From Pseudomonas brassicacearum (GTDB taxonomy: Bacteria > Pseudomonadota > Gammaproteobacteria > Pseudomonadales > Pseudomonadaceae), in contig NZ_MOBJ01000010.1 in the NCBI RefSeq assembly GCF_003732225.1, forward strand, positions 124,001 through 188,000: a DNA stretch of 64,000 bases. The letters are read 5' to 3'. Numbering within the stretch: position 1 is the first letter of the stretch; every line of letters starts with the position of its first letter. A program made the translations under genes and the position numbers. Of this stretch, positions 1 through 8,335 are shown piece by piece. Under the pieces are notes generated by a model. It was not told the DNA's origin, did no database searches, and worked only from the letters and a program-made list of their open reading frames with translations.

Positions 1-1213
1 CTCTTATATCACTGTTGTCATGAGTAATCAGCAGATTCCGCGGATCGGCATAAATATTGTTGATGGCTTTTGTGGTGGTGGTATTTATAAAGATGATGGC
101 GGGCGTGGTGATCACTTCGGATCACCCATTATTGCTTTGGATGCGGTTCGGGAGACTGTCGCTGAAATCAATATCCAGAGAAATATGCCGCGGGAGGTGC
201 TCGCGCAGAATTTTTTCATCGATATAAAAAAGGACAATATCGATTACTTGAATGCTGTACTCGCTACTAAGGGCCATGGGCACCGCTTGGGCAGTGATAT
301 TTTTACGCTGAAATCAAGGTTCACTGATGCACTTCCTAGCGTTATTAAGAAAATTCAGGAATTTAAGTTCTCAGAGCGATCTTTATTTTTACTCGATCAA
401 TATGCTTATAAGGATGTTCCGTTTTCGAGTATCCGGACGATCTTTAAGAGCCTAGCCAATGCGGAAGTGTTGTTGACGTTCAACGTGGATAGCTTGATTG
501 ACTACCTGTCGGAGCGTGAAGAAAATAAGAAGGCGCTGCAAAATATTGATCTTGAAAAATACATTCCTTGGGAGAAATTACGCTCGCTCAAGGCGACGAT
601 GCGGCATGAGTGGCAGCATCTTATTCAACGCTTTCTGGCTGAGGGTATTTTAAAAGAAAGTGGCGCTGACTTTATGACCGTTTTCTTTATTACACCTGGT
701 GGCCATAACCCACGAACCTACTGGTTTATCCATTTGGCAAAAAGTTATCGTGCCAATGCGGTGATGAAACAAATACATTGGAAGTATGGCAATAATTTTT
801 CGCACTCAATGACGCCTGCATTATTTGTTGGGTATGACGCCAATAAAGATATACATGTCACGGATCAATATGCGCTTGGTTTTGGGCAGGAACACCACTT
901 TAGCGGCGTTACGGGGAAACGCATAGAGGCTGAACTTTCTGAGTTTTTACCCAAGAAAATATATGATCAGCCGCAACTATCTTTTTCTCAGATGATGATC
1001 GGCATGGCTAATAATACAATGGCCGATGAAAAAATAGTAAAGCAGTCGCTGCACGGCCCGATCATGAATGGCGATATCGAGGTTTACGATAAAGACAGTC
1101 GTACAAGGCGGCGCAAAGGAAGCAGCATCAAATCGAGCGACATTATTATTCCATCACCTCAGAGAACGATTTTTTTCATTCCCTCAGCACCTTATTTAAA
1201 GCTTGACGTATAG
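1..1213 (+). CDS. Three-Cys-motif partner protein (TcmP-like), 5' end cut by window edge
   Basis: The protein resembles the three-Cys-motif partner family. It has an N-terminal DGFCGGGIY motif followed by GSPIIAL, a central MRHEWQHL segment, and YWFIHLAKSYRANAVMKQIHW further on. The family is known for sitting next to a phage Gp37/Gp68-type three-Cys protein on mobile DNA; its biochemical role is not settled. The glycine-rich motif recalls a class I methyltransferase nucleotide loop, which is inference. The first ATG lies at 20, but no ribosome binding site precedes it. The frame stays open to base 2 and adds SYITVV, which fits the helix that normally precedes the glycine motif. The true start is therefore probably outside the window. 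The gene is clearly more AT-rich than its neighbours (many AAA, ATA and TTT codons), suggesting transfer. The expected partner would lie to the left and cannot be seen. Confidence 0.68.
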   Translation, partial: SYITVVMSNQQIPRIGINIVDGFCGGGIYKDDGGRGDHFGSPIIALDAVRETVAEINIQRNMPREVLAQNFFIDIKKDNIDYLNAVLATKGHGHRLGSDIFTLKSRFTDALPSVIKKIQEFKFSERSLFLLDQYAYKDVPFSSIRTIFKSLANAEVLLTFNVDSLIDYLSEREENKKALQNIDLEKYIPWEKLRSLKATMRHEWQHLIQRFLAEGILKESGADFMTVFFITPGGHNPRTYWFIHLAKSYRANAVMKQIHWKYGNNFSHSMTPALFVGYDANKDIHVTDQYALGFGQEHHFSGVTGKRIEAELSEFLPKKIYDQPQLSFSQMMIGMANNTMADEKIVKQSLHGPIMNGDIEVYDKDSRTRRRKGSSIKSSDIIIPSPQRTIFFIPSAPYLKLDV

Positions 1214-1399
1214 CCAGTTGCTTTCTGTTCTTTCCGAGCTTTTTGGGTCTTGAGTCTGTTCATGCGGGTTAAGTCGAACCATCTGTCACCTAGGAATACA
1301 CTTTAGAGCTCAGGGGCGAGCTAACGTCTAGTCCTCATTCTTTACATAAATAATTTATAACCGTTTTTCGGCATAATTTTGACAGGGAGGGAGGTGTTT

Positions 1400-1424
1400 C
1401 ATAGAAATCAAAGAGATTTCTATG
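1400..1424. repeat. Perfect 10-bp hairpin over the comM stop codon
   Basis: CATAGAAATC at 1400-1409 and its exact complement at 1415-1424 flank a 5-base loop. The right arm contains the comM stop codon (1420-1422). No T-run follows in the direction of comM, so it is not a textbook intrinsic terminator. It marks the junction between the GC-rich core gene and the AT-rich accessory DNA. Confidence 0.6.
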
Positions 1425-2910
1425 ACTGTGGCCGATACTGTAACGCCTCGGCCAGATGCTCGCGGGTGATGCCATCGACCTGCTCAAGGTCCGCCAGTGT
1501 TCGCGCTATCTTGAGCAGCCGATGGGCCGCCCTCAGCGACAAGGTCAATCGTTCGCACGCGGTTTCCAGCCAGGTTTCGTCGGCTGTGGATAACTTGCAG
1601 TGTCGGCGCAGGCCCGGCAAATCGAGGAAGGCATTGGCGCAGCCCTGGCGTTTGTGTTGCCGCTCCCTTGCGTCCGCGACCAGGGCTGCGGCGGTTACGG
1701 TGTCATCGCCGGGTTTTGGTGCCGGATTCAACGCCGTGACTTCGCGGGCAACCGTCAGGTGCAGATCAATTCGGTCCAGCAGCGGTCCCGACAGCTTGTT
1801 GCGATAACGCTGGATTTGGTCCGGAGAACAGCAGCAGCGTCCGCTCGGCTCGCCAAGATATCCACAGGGGCACGGGTTCATTGCGGCCACCAGTTGAAAG
1901 CGCGCGGGAAAACGTACGCGGTCACGGGCTCGGGAAATCACGATACACCCCGACTCCAACGGTTCCCTCAACACCTCCAGCACCTTGCGATCAAACTCCG
2001 GCAACTCGTCGAGGAATAGAACGCCATGGTGGGCGAGGGTGATTTCACCGGGCTGTGGTTTCGAGCCTCCGCCCACCAGTGCCGGGCCGGATGCTGAATG
2101 GTGTGGCTGGCGGAACGGTCGTTGAGGCCAATGGCTCAACGGCACACAACTGGTGACCGATTGAATCGCCGCGACTTCCAGCGCTTCGCTCTCGGCCAGT
2201 GGCGGCAGCAGCCCAGGCAAACGACTCGCCAGCAGGGTTTTCCCCGTTCCCGGTGGCCCGCTGAACAGCAGGTTATGAGCCCCCGCAGCAGCAATCAGTA
2301 ATGCACGCTTGGCCGCAATCTGGCCCTGCACTTCATTTAAATCGGGGTAGGGTTTGCTGGCGTGGAGCAAACCGTTGGATACATACGGTTCTACGGGCGT
2401 GTGGCCATTGAAATGCGCGACCGCCTCCAGCAGATGATCCACTGCAATGACCTTTAATCCTGACGCCAGGCACGCTTCCTCGGCATTTGCCCGCGGCACC
2501 ATCAACGATCGTCCGGCCTTGCGCGCCGCGAGTGCCGCCGGCAAGACACCACGAACCGCCCGCACCGCGCCTGACAGCGCCAGCTCTCCCAGACACTCCA
2601 CATCATCCAGCGTCAGAGTCGGCACCTGCACACTGGCAGCCAGAATCCCAAGGGCGATCGCCAGATCGAAGCGTCCACCGTCCTTCGGTAAATCGGCCGG
2701 GGCGAGATTCAAGGTGATGCGCCGAGCCGGAAATTGCAGCCCGGAATTGATGATCGCACTGCGCACCCGATCCTTGCTTTCTTTCACCGCTGCCTCCGGC
2801 AAACCCACCATCGTCAGCGACGGCAAGCCGTTGGCCAGATGGACTTCTACGGTGACGGCGGGCGCTTCCACACCGACCTGGGCGCGGCTGTGGACGATGG
2901 CCAGAGACAT
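1420..2910 (-). CDS. comM: ComM / YifB family Mg-chelatase-like AAA+ ATPase
   Basis: ComM is a hexameric AAA+ helicase that promotes branch migration during integration of incoming DNA in natural transformation. The family was earlier called Mg-chelatase-like or YifB. The N-terminal third (MSLAIVHSRAQVGVEAPAVT) is the ChlI/Lon-like domain. The central AAA+ domain carries Walker A GPPGTGKT near residue 215 and Walker B GVLFLDELPEF. A Cys-rich stretch (CPCGYLGEPSGRCCC) and a C-terminal helical domain follow. Length (496 aa) is normal. I chose the second of two close ATGs (2910) because AAGGA lies 6 bases upstream of it, whereas it directly abuts the first (2916). Accessory DNA lies on both sides of the gene. 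Confidence 0.95.
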   Translation of the reverse strand: MSLAIVHSRAQVGVEAPAVTVEVHLANGLPSLTMVGLPEAAVKESKDRVRSAIINSGLQFPARRITLNLAPADLPKDGGRFDLAIALGILAASVQVPTLTLDDVECLGELALSGAVRAVRGVLPAALAARKAGRSLMVPRANAEEACLASGLKVIAVDHLLEAVAHFNGHTPVEPYVSNGLLHASKPYPDLNEVQGQIAAKRALLIAAAGAHNLLFSGPPGTGKTLLASRLPGLLPPLAESEALEVAAIQSVTSCVPLSHWPQRPFRQPHHSASGPALVGGGSKPQPGEITLAHHGVLFLDELPEFDRKVLEVLREPLESGCIVISRARDRVRFPARFQLVAAMNPCPCGYLGEPSGRCCCSPDQIQRYRNKLSGPLLDRIDLHLTVAREVTALNPAPKPGDDTVTAAALVADARERQHKRQGCANAFLDLPGLRRHCKLSTADETWLETACERLTLSLRAAHRLLKIARTLADLEQVDGITREHLAEALQYRPQS

Positions 2911-3065
2911 GATCATTCCTTGAGCTGACGAGAACCGCTTCCTGCGGTGTTTTGAAGGGTAGTTGCGGCGTAGTGTTTTAGCGCGGCGGCTGAGGAGCGA
3001 AACCTTCGCAGGATGTTGCGGATGTCGGCGTATAGAGTGCGAGAGCGAAAAAAAACCGCCGTTTA

Positions 3066-3261
3066 GGCTAATGCCAGTCAGTTAAGAGAAATGCACAGCA
3101 CTTTGACGTAATCCGGAGATGTTCGGCGCGTGCAGGATCGCCAAGATCGCGGCCTGCGGCAGCTCCTACGCCGAACAGTTGAATCCGTACGCAAATCCGT
3201 AGGAGCTGCCGCAGGCTGCGATCTTTTGGGGTAACCAACGCTTAACTGACTGGCATTAGCC
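3066..3261. mobile_element. 196-bp element with perfect 21-bp terminal inverted repeats (MITE-like)
   Basis: The sequence at 3066-3086 (GGCTAATGCC then AGTCAGTTAAG) is matched exactly by its reverse complement at 3241-3261. The flanking bases are GTTTA on the left (3061-3065) and ATTTA on the right (3262-3266), four of five alike, which could be a target duplication. No transposase frame fits inside; the interior holds an inverted pair of REP palindromes. The structure suggests a non-autonomous transposable element, or an IS whose interior has been lost. I do not recognise the family. Confidence 0.55.
3133..3227. repeat. REP pair (REPIN), GTAGGAGCTGCCG type
   Basis: Two REP units face each other: the inverted copy at 3133-3159 and the forward copy at 3199-3227, which ends in GCTGCGATCTTTT. 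Both lie inside the 21-bp-repeat-bounded element. The left copy differs slightly from the common form (GATCGCGGCC instead of GATCGCAGCC). Confidence 0.85.
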
Positions 3262-3390
3262 ATTTAGGCAGTTTCTTTGGATGGAGGACTCAAGCTCGTA
3301 TACCTGCAAGCAGGCCAGTCGGCTCAAGTTCTTTGCCGCGAGTTGCACCGACTTCAAGGAATCGGCGCTGACTGGCAGAAACGTTGTCGG

Positions 3391-3657
3391 TTAAAGCGAT
3401 TGCAGCATTCTCGAAGCCCGCTTCCACCACGGGGCATTGACCACACTTCGTGGCCGCTTCCCCTCCGGCAACATGTGTGGAACATCTTGCAACCGGATCC
3501 ACGGCTGGTTGTTCCAGTGCAGCAAGCTCAGCGACATTCCTGGCCAGTTCAGCAGGCTCAGTATCGGGCGTTCGGTTGTGGCGGGTTGTTGGGCATCTCT
3601 GAGGGCTGGGACCACGTCGTGGGTCAGCCATTCCCGTAGGCCCCGGTAAGTCTGGAT
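3391..3657 (-). pseudogene. Truncated BRO-family (Bro-N) antirepressor remnant
   Basis: The minus frame is open from a stop at 3658-3660 to a stop at 3391. It reads YRGLREWLTHDVVPALRDAQ, then LSLLNWPGMSLSLLHWNNQ and PWIRLQDVPHMLPEG. The first part matches the end of a Bro-N domain (LRxWLTxxVxPALR); the second looks like the start of another Bro-N-like repeat (xxPWxxxxDV). The Bro-N core that should precede it is missing, and no start codon with a ribosome binding site is present, only an internal GTG at 3615. BRO proteins are phage-related DNA-binding antirepressors. I read this as a decayed phage-derived gene between comM and ubiK. Confidence 0.6.
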
Positions 3658-3660
3658 TTA

Positions 3661-3890
3661 CCGGGGTTCCCGTCTCGGGCTGACCATCTCATTAGAGTGG
3701 CAGCTATACGCGGGTTGGCGAACCGGAGCAAAAGGAACCCGGCAGACCCGAAGATCTCCCACGCACAGCCGCCATGACTCGAGTCGACGGACAAAAAGAG
3801 CCCGCCATCGGATGGTCGTCGTGCACCTTAAGCTTTCCAGGTCGCCAAACCCAGTGGTGAACATTCAGCTGACGTGAGCTTAGGAACCGG
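3661..3890. other. Gene-free leader-like segment upstream of the BRO remnant
   Basis: No convincing gene lies here. Open frames such as 3658-3864 on the minus strand lack family resemblance. On the minus strand it sits directly upstream of the BRO remnant. From memory it resembles leader DNA that precedes small phage-like genes in fluorescent pseudomonads; this is recollection, not something shown by the sequence. Confidence 0.3.
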
Positions 3891-3989
3891 GGCTTGGTGG
3901 TGCAATCGGAAAGCAGTGGTGGTTTTTGTAGGACTCAGCCTGGAAGTGGAGCTGAATCCGGAAATAGCAGGAGGGTCGTGCCGACCCTA

Positions 3990-4013
3990 ATCGCGAGCAA
4001 GCTCGCTCCCACA
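3990..4013. repeat. Single REP unit, TGTGGGAGCGAGCTTGCTCGCGAT type
   Basis: One inverted copy of the second REP family in this window lies just after the ubiK stop. A small 6-bp hairpin (3973-3987, GGGTCG/CGACCC) precedes it. Confidence 0.85.
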
Positions 4014-4027
4014 GGGGATTTGTGGGG

Positions 4028-4288
4028 TCATTCAGCCGGTGGATTCAGCTTCGCTTCCAACTCGGCGACTTTTGCCTCAAGGCTCTCAAGGCGTGCCCGG
4101 GTGCGCGCCAGGACGACCATCTGGCTGTCGAATTCTTCTCTGCTCACTAGATCAAGCTTGCTGAAGCCGCTTTGCAGCAGGGCTTTGAACTGGCTTTCGA
4201 TTTCGCTTTTTGGCAGCGGGGTTTCGCCGCTGAACAGGCGGGAGGCGGTGCCGCTCAGGGCATCGAGGAAGTCTTTGGGCGCGAGCAT
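4028..4288 (-). CDS. ubiK: UbiK accessory factor (YqiC/BMFP family)
   Basis: UbiK is a small accessory factor that helps the ubiquinone biosynthesis complex under aerobic conditions. The 86-residue protein starts MLAPKDFLDALSGTASRLF, contains a conserved SREEFDSQMVVLARTRARL segment, and ends in a coiled coil (LESLEAKVAELEAKL) that drives trimer formation in the family. The start has AGGA 8 bases upstream. The gene diverges from glnK across the region that holds the NtrC sites. Its place beside glnK-amtB is conserved in Pseudomonas. Confidence 0.9.
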   Translation of the reverse strand: MLAPKDFLDALSGTASRLFSGETPLPKSEIESQFKALLQSGFSKLDLVSREEFDSQMVVLARTRARLESLEAKVAELEAKLNPPAE

Positions 4289-4358
4289 GGGAAATGTCCT
4301 GGAAACAATGGCCGGCAGTGTATCACGCAGTGTCTATAGTCAATGGCGCGGGCACGGG

Positions 4359-4375
4359 TGCACGCTTTTCGCGCA
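4359..4375 (+). promoter_or_regulatory. Distal NtrC-binding site of glnK
   Basis: TGCACGCTTTTCGCGCA fits the NtrC pattern GCAC-N7-GTGC with one changed base (GCGC). Its centre (4367) is 33 bp, three helical turns, from the second site. Confidence 0.6.
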
Positions 4376-4392
4376 TGTTGCCGGGCGTTGTC

Positions 4393-4407
4393 GCACCGTT
4401 GTTGTGC
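4393..4407 (+). promoter_or_regulatory. Proximal NtrC-binding site of glnK
   Basis: GCACCGTTGTTGTGC is an exact GCAC-N7-GTGC match, centred at 4400. That is about 109 bp upstream of the expected transcription start, a spacing much like that of classical glnA enhancers. Confidence 0.7.
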
Positions 4408-4482
4408 GTATTGGTGGTGGCGATTGGGCATTGGCGCCCGCGGTATCGACCAAGTGATTGAAATCAGTGGTTTTTCACGAGA

Positions 4483-4499
4483 TGGCAAGCTTTCTGCTT
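4483..4499 (+). promoter_or_regulatory. Sigma-54 promoter of glnK-amtB
   Basis: TGGCAAGCTTTCTGCTT matches the sigma-54 consensus TGGCACG-N4-TTGCA, with the invariant GG and GC exactly 10 bases apart. Transcription should start near 4509, giving a leader of about 190 bases before glnK. With the two NtrC sites upstream this predicts induction under nitrogen limitation. Confidence 0.75.
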
Positions 4500-4537
4500 A
4501 GTCCCTTGTGACCCATGCACTGATGCAGTCGCTGTGA

Positions 4538-5041
<504 letters not shown>

Positions 5042-5074
5042 GCCGCCAAACCCAACGCCCCAGGAGAAAACAAA

Positions 5075-6412
5075 ATGACTCTGCGTAAATTCGCAGGGCT
5101 AGGAGCCCTGTTGTCCATCGTAATGCCCGGCCTGGCCATGGCGGCAGATCCGGTGGCTCCTCCAGTCCTCAATTCCGGCGATACCGCCTGGATGTTGACC
5201 TCTACTGCCCTCGTGCTGTTCATGACGATTCCGGGCCTCGCGCTGTTCTACGGCGGCATGGTTCGCTCCAAAAACGTTCTTTCGTTGATGATGCAGTGCT
5301 TCGCCATTACCGGCCTGGTCACCATCCTGTGGTTCCTTTATGGCTACAGCATGGCGTTTGACACGACTGGCATGGAAGCAAACGTCGTCAACCTCAATTC
5401 CTTTGTCGGCAGCTTCGCCAAGGCGTTCCTCGCCGGCATCACGCCCGCCAGTATTACTGGCCCTACGGCGCTGTTTCCCGAGGCAGTGTTTGTCACCTAT
5501 CAGATGACCTTCGCGATCATCACCCCGGCGCTGATCGTCGGTGCCTTCGCCGAGCGGATGAAGTTCTCCGCAATGCTGGTGTTCATGGGCCTCTGGTTCA
5601 CCGTGGTTTACGCGCCGATCGCGCACATGGTCTGGAGCGGTCCGGGTTCGCTGTTGGGCGACTGGGGCGTGCTCGACTTCGCGGGCGGCACCGTGGTCCA
5701 CATCAACGCCGGTGTCGCAGGTCTGGTGGCGTGCCTGGTACTGGGCAAGCGCAAAGGCTTCCCGACCACGCCGATGGCTCCGCACAACCTCGGTTACACC
5801 CTGATGGGCGCCGCGATGTTGTGGGTCGGCTGGTTCGGTTTCAACGCCGGTTCCGCTTCAGCCGCCAACGGCACTGCCGGTATGGCCATGCTGGTGACTC
5901 AGATCGCTACCGCCGCAGCGGCCCTGGGCTGGATGTTCGCCGAGTGGCTGACCCATGGCAAACCTAGCGCACTGGGTATCGCTTCGGGCGTGGTTGCCGG
6001 TCTGGTTGCGATCACTCCGGCTGCGGGCACCGTTGGCCCGATGGGGTCGCTGATCATCGGTCTGGCAGCGGGCGTGGTGTGCTTCTTCTGTGCCACGACG
6101 CTGAAACGCAAACTGGGTTACGACGATTCCCTCGACGCCTTCGGCGTACACGGTATCGGCGGTATCCTCGGCGCGATTCTCACAGGTGTATTCGCGGCTC
6201 CGTCGCTGGGTGGCTTCGGCACCGTGACCGACATCGCGGCACAAGTCTGGATTCAGTGCAAAGGCGTGGGTTTCACGGTGATCTACACCGCGATAGCCAC
6301 CTTCATCATTCTCAAGGTGCTGGACGCCGTCATGGGTCTGCGCATTTCCGAGGAAGAAGAGTCGGTGGGCATCGATCTGGCACTTCACAACGAGCGCGGC
6401 TACAACATGTAA
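5075..6412 (+). CDS. amtB: Ammonium transporter AmtB
   Basis: AmtB is an inner-membrane trimeric channel for ammonium, closed by GlnK when nitrogen is plentiful. The 445-residue protein starts with a cleavable signal peptide (ending near GLAMAADP) and has about eleven membrane segments. The twin pore histidines lie in YAPIAHMVW and DAFGVHGIGGILGA. The gate region includes PGLALFYGGMVR. The C-terminal tail (ISEEEESVGIDLALHNERGY) is the cytoplasmic part that contacts GlnK. It is the second gene of glnK-amtB and is followed by an intrinsic terminator. Confidence 0.96.
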   Translation: MTLRKFAGLGALLSIVMPGLAMAADPVAPPVLNSGDTAWMLTSTALVLFMTIPGLALFYGGMVRSKNVLSLMMQCFAITGLVTILWFLYGYSMAFDTTGMEANVVNLNSFVGSFAKAFLAGITPASITGPTALFPEAVFVTYQMTFAIITPALIVGAFAERMKFSAMLVFMGLWFTVVYAPIAHMVWSGPGSLLGDWGVLDFAGGTVVHINAGVAGLVACLVLGKRKGFPTTPMAPHNLGYTLMGAAMLWVGWFGFNAGSASAANGTAGMAMLVTQIATAAAALGWMFAEWLTHGKPSALGIASGVVAGLVAITPAAGTVGPMGSLIIGLAAGVVCFFCATTLKRKLGYDDSLDAFGVHGIGGILGAILTGVFAAPSLGGFGTVTDIAAQVWIQCKGVGFTVIYTAIATFIILKVLDAVMGLRISEEEESVGIDLALHNERGYNM

Positions 6413-6430
6413 GCAAGCGCATAAAAATTT

Positions 6431-6453
6431 GCCCGGCTTGCCGGGCATTTTTT
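6431..6453 (+). terminator. Intrinsic terminator of glnK-amtB
   Basis: A GCCCGG/CCGGGC stem with a CTTG loop is followed by ATTTTTTT. It lies 18 bases after the amtB stop. Confidence 0.9.
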
Positions 6454-6625
6454 TGTCTGGATTTTGTCTCTGAAAGTACGGCTGAAAGGTTTTTTCGTAC
6501 ACGTTTAGTGGTGTTTGTGGCGAGCGTTTTTCCGCGGCCAATGGCTTACATGATTGAAGGAATATTAGGGCCTTTGTTTTTTCCCAGAGCGCGCTAGAAT
6601 GCGCCCCGAACGTGCGGAGAACTGT

Positions 6626-7051
6626 ATGTGGCAACAGACTCTGATAACCCTGCAGGCACGGCCCCGGGGTTTTCATCTGGTAACGGACGAGTTACTCGCT
6701 GGCCTGCCTGAAATCAAGGCATGTCGGGTCGGTCTGTTGCATCTGTGGCTGCAGCATACCTCGGCGTCGTTGACCATCAACGAGAACGCCGATCCGGCGG
6801 TACGTCGCGACTTCGAACGGTTTTTCAATCGGCTGATCCCACAAGGAACAGCCGGCTATGAGCATAACGACGAAGGCCTGGACGACCTCCCGGCGCACTT
6901 CAAGGCCAGTTTGCTAGGCTGTCAGTTGAGTTTGCCGATAATGGCGGGCCGATTGGCGTTAGGTAGCTGGCAAGGTGTTTATCTGGGCGAACACCGCGAT
7001 CATGGCGGTGCTCGCAAAGTCCTCGCCACCGTGCACGGTGAAGAGGCATAA
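6626..7051 (+). CDS. YjbQ family protein (UPF0047)
   Basis: This 141-residue protein belongs to the YjbQ/UPF0047 family. Members have weak thiamine-phosphate synthase activity in vitro; the true role is uncertain. Family marks include the [14 protein letters not shown] segment, [15 protein letters not shown] with conserved His and Asp residues, and the ending [21 protein letters not shown] chose ATG 6626 because GGAGA lies 6 bases upstream and the protein then starts MWQQTLI, as is usual for the family. A longer frame from 6599 is less likely. Confidence 0.88.
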   Translation: MWQQTLITLQARPRGFHLVTDELLAGLPEIKACRVGLLHLWLQHTSASLTINENADPAVRRDFERFFNRLIPQGTAGYEHNDEGLDDLPAHFKASLLGCQLSLPIMAGRLALGSWQGVYLGEHRDHGGARKVLATVHGEEA

Positions 7052-7153
7052 ACCGCTGGTTACCAGTGGATGTTGATTTTTTTCCGGCGGTCGTCGACAG
7101 ACGACGAAGCTGGGCTATAACTAATCTGCTTTTCGCAAGTCATGAGGTAGAAC

Positions 7154-7480
7154 ATGAGCGACGATGATCTGGAAAACGACGACCTCGAAGTAGGCGACGA
7201 AGACGAGACCGAAGAAGGCCTGGAAGCAGCGGCGGAAGACGTTGCTGACGACGATGGCGGTGATGACACGCCGGTCCCGACCGCCAAAGGCAAGGCCAAG
7301 GCTGCGGTGTCGGTAGACGAGCTGCCGAGTGTCGAAGCCAAGAACAAAGAGCGTGATGCTCTGGCACGCGCGATGGAAGAGTTCCTTGCCAAAGGCGGCA
7401 AGGTTCAGGAAGTCGAGGCCAACGTGGTGGCGGATCCGCCAAAGAAGCCTGATAACAAGTACGGCAGCCGGCCTATCTAA
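7154..7480 (+). CDS. sutA: RNA polymerase-binding regulator SutA
   Basis: SutA is a Pseudomonas protein that binds RNA polymerase and supports transcription of housekeeping genes during slow growth. The 108-residue protein has the expected plan: a highly acidic disordered N-terminus (residues 1-40, mostly D and E), a basic linker (TAKGKAKAAVSVDELP), a central helix (KNKERDALARAMEEFLAKGG), and a short conserved C-terminal tail ending NKYGSRPI. AGGTAGAAC precedes the ATG. It is followed by a strong terminator, so it is probably a single-gene unit. Confidence 0.9.
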   Translation: MSDDDLENDDLEVGDEDETEEGLEAAAEDVADDDGGDDTPVPTAKGKAKAAVSVDELPSVEAKNKERDALARAMEEFLAKGGKVQEVEANVVADPPKKPDNKYGSRPI

Positions 7481-7500
7481 GCGCCTGCTACGTGCTTGCT

Positions 7501-7531
7501 GAAAAAGCCCGCCGTCGCTGCGGGCTTTTTC
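7501..7531. terminator. Strong intrinsic terminator after sutA
   Basis: GAAAAAGCCCGC at 7501-7512 pairs perfectly with GCGGGCTTTTTC at 7520-7531 around a 7-base loop. A/T tracts on both sides make it usable from either strand, so it may also stop transcripts from the yigB side. Confidence 0.9.
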
Positions 7532-7549
7532 ATGGGTGAAACAAAAATC

Positions 7550-7617
7550 AAAAGATCGCAGCCTTCGGCAGCTCCTACGCCGATCAATGTAGGAACTGCC
7601 GCAGGCTGCGATCTTTT
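7550..7617. repeat. REPIN, GTAGGAGCTGCCG type
   Basis: Two inverted REP units with a short spacer form a 68-bp cruciform. One unit carries GGAACTGCC in place of GGAGCTGCC. It sits between the sutA terminator and the yigB stop. Confidence 0.9.
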
Positions 7618-7627
7618 CAGGCACCAC

Positions 7628-8335
7628 TCAAATCTTGGCCGTGTTCCACCGCGCCAGCAACGCTGGCAGCTCGGTCAAACTGCGAATCTCGGCATCTGGC
7701 GCCTTGTCGGCTTCCCACACCTTGCCCGCCGGGTTGAACCAGATCGCCCGCAACCCTGCCTGCTGAGCGCCGGCAATGTCATCGCCCGGATGATCGCCGA
7801 TATGCACCGCGCTTTCTGCGGTCGCACCGCCGCGTTTCAGGGCTTCGTGGAACAGTCGGGCATCGGGTTTGGCGATGCCGATATCCTCAGCGCACAGGAT
7901 GAACTTGAAGTAATCCGCCAGCCCCAGCCGCCGCACATCCGCATTGCCGTTGGTGACCACGCCCAAGGCGTAATGATTGGCCAGAATCTCCAGGGTCGGT
8001 TGCACCTCGGGGAAGATTTCCAGCTGATGCCGAGCATGCAAAAACACTTCGAAGCCTTGATCCGCCAGTTCGATAGCGTGCTCATGGGCGTAACCGGCTT
8101 CTTCCAGGGCATGGAACAGCACCCGGCGACGCAGGGCGCTGATGCGGTGCTTGAGGTTTGGTTCGTGACTCAATACCCGCTCACGAATGCTCCACAAGTG
8201 ATCTACCGGCAAGGCACCGAGGTTCGGCGTGTGCTCGGCCAGCCACTGGCGCAGCACCGCTTCAGCGCTGTTGATCACTGGGGCGGTGTCCCACAGGGTG
8301 TCGTCGAGGTCGAAGGTGATCAGTTGGATTGTCAT
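7628..8335 (-). CDS. yigB: HAD-family phosphatase, YigB-like
   Basis: This is a haloacid-dehalogenase-type phosphatase. In E. coli YigB acts on FMN and on the riboflavin precursor 5-amino-6-(5-phospho-D-ribitylamino)uracil; substrate use here is inferred. Motif [11 protein letters not shown] lies at residues 8-17, motif II in [11 protein letters not shown], the motif III lysine in [10 protein letters not shown], and motif IV in [13 protein letters not shown]. The 235-residue length fits. The start overlaps the xerC stop by 4 bases, so the two are translationally coupled. The order xerC-yigB is as in enterobacteria. Confidence 0.85.
   Translation of the reverse strand: MTIQLITFDLDDTLWDTAPVINSAEAVLRQWLAEHTPNLGALPVDHLWSIRERVLSHEPNLKHRISALRRRVLFHALEEAGYAHEHAIELADQGFEVFLHARHQLEIFPEVQPTLEILANHYALGVVTNGNADVRRLGLADYFKFILCAEDIGIAKPDARLFHEALKRGGATAESAVHIGDHPGDDIAGAQQAGLRAIWFNPAGKVWEADKAPDAEIRSLTELPALLARWNTAKI

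Noticed and set aside
3277-3639. 120-codon plus-strand frame in the comM-ubiK gap
   Set aside because: It runs antisense to the BRO remnant, which explains the conservation better; no family match.
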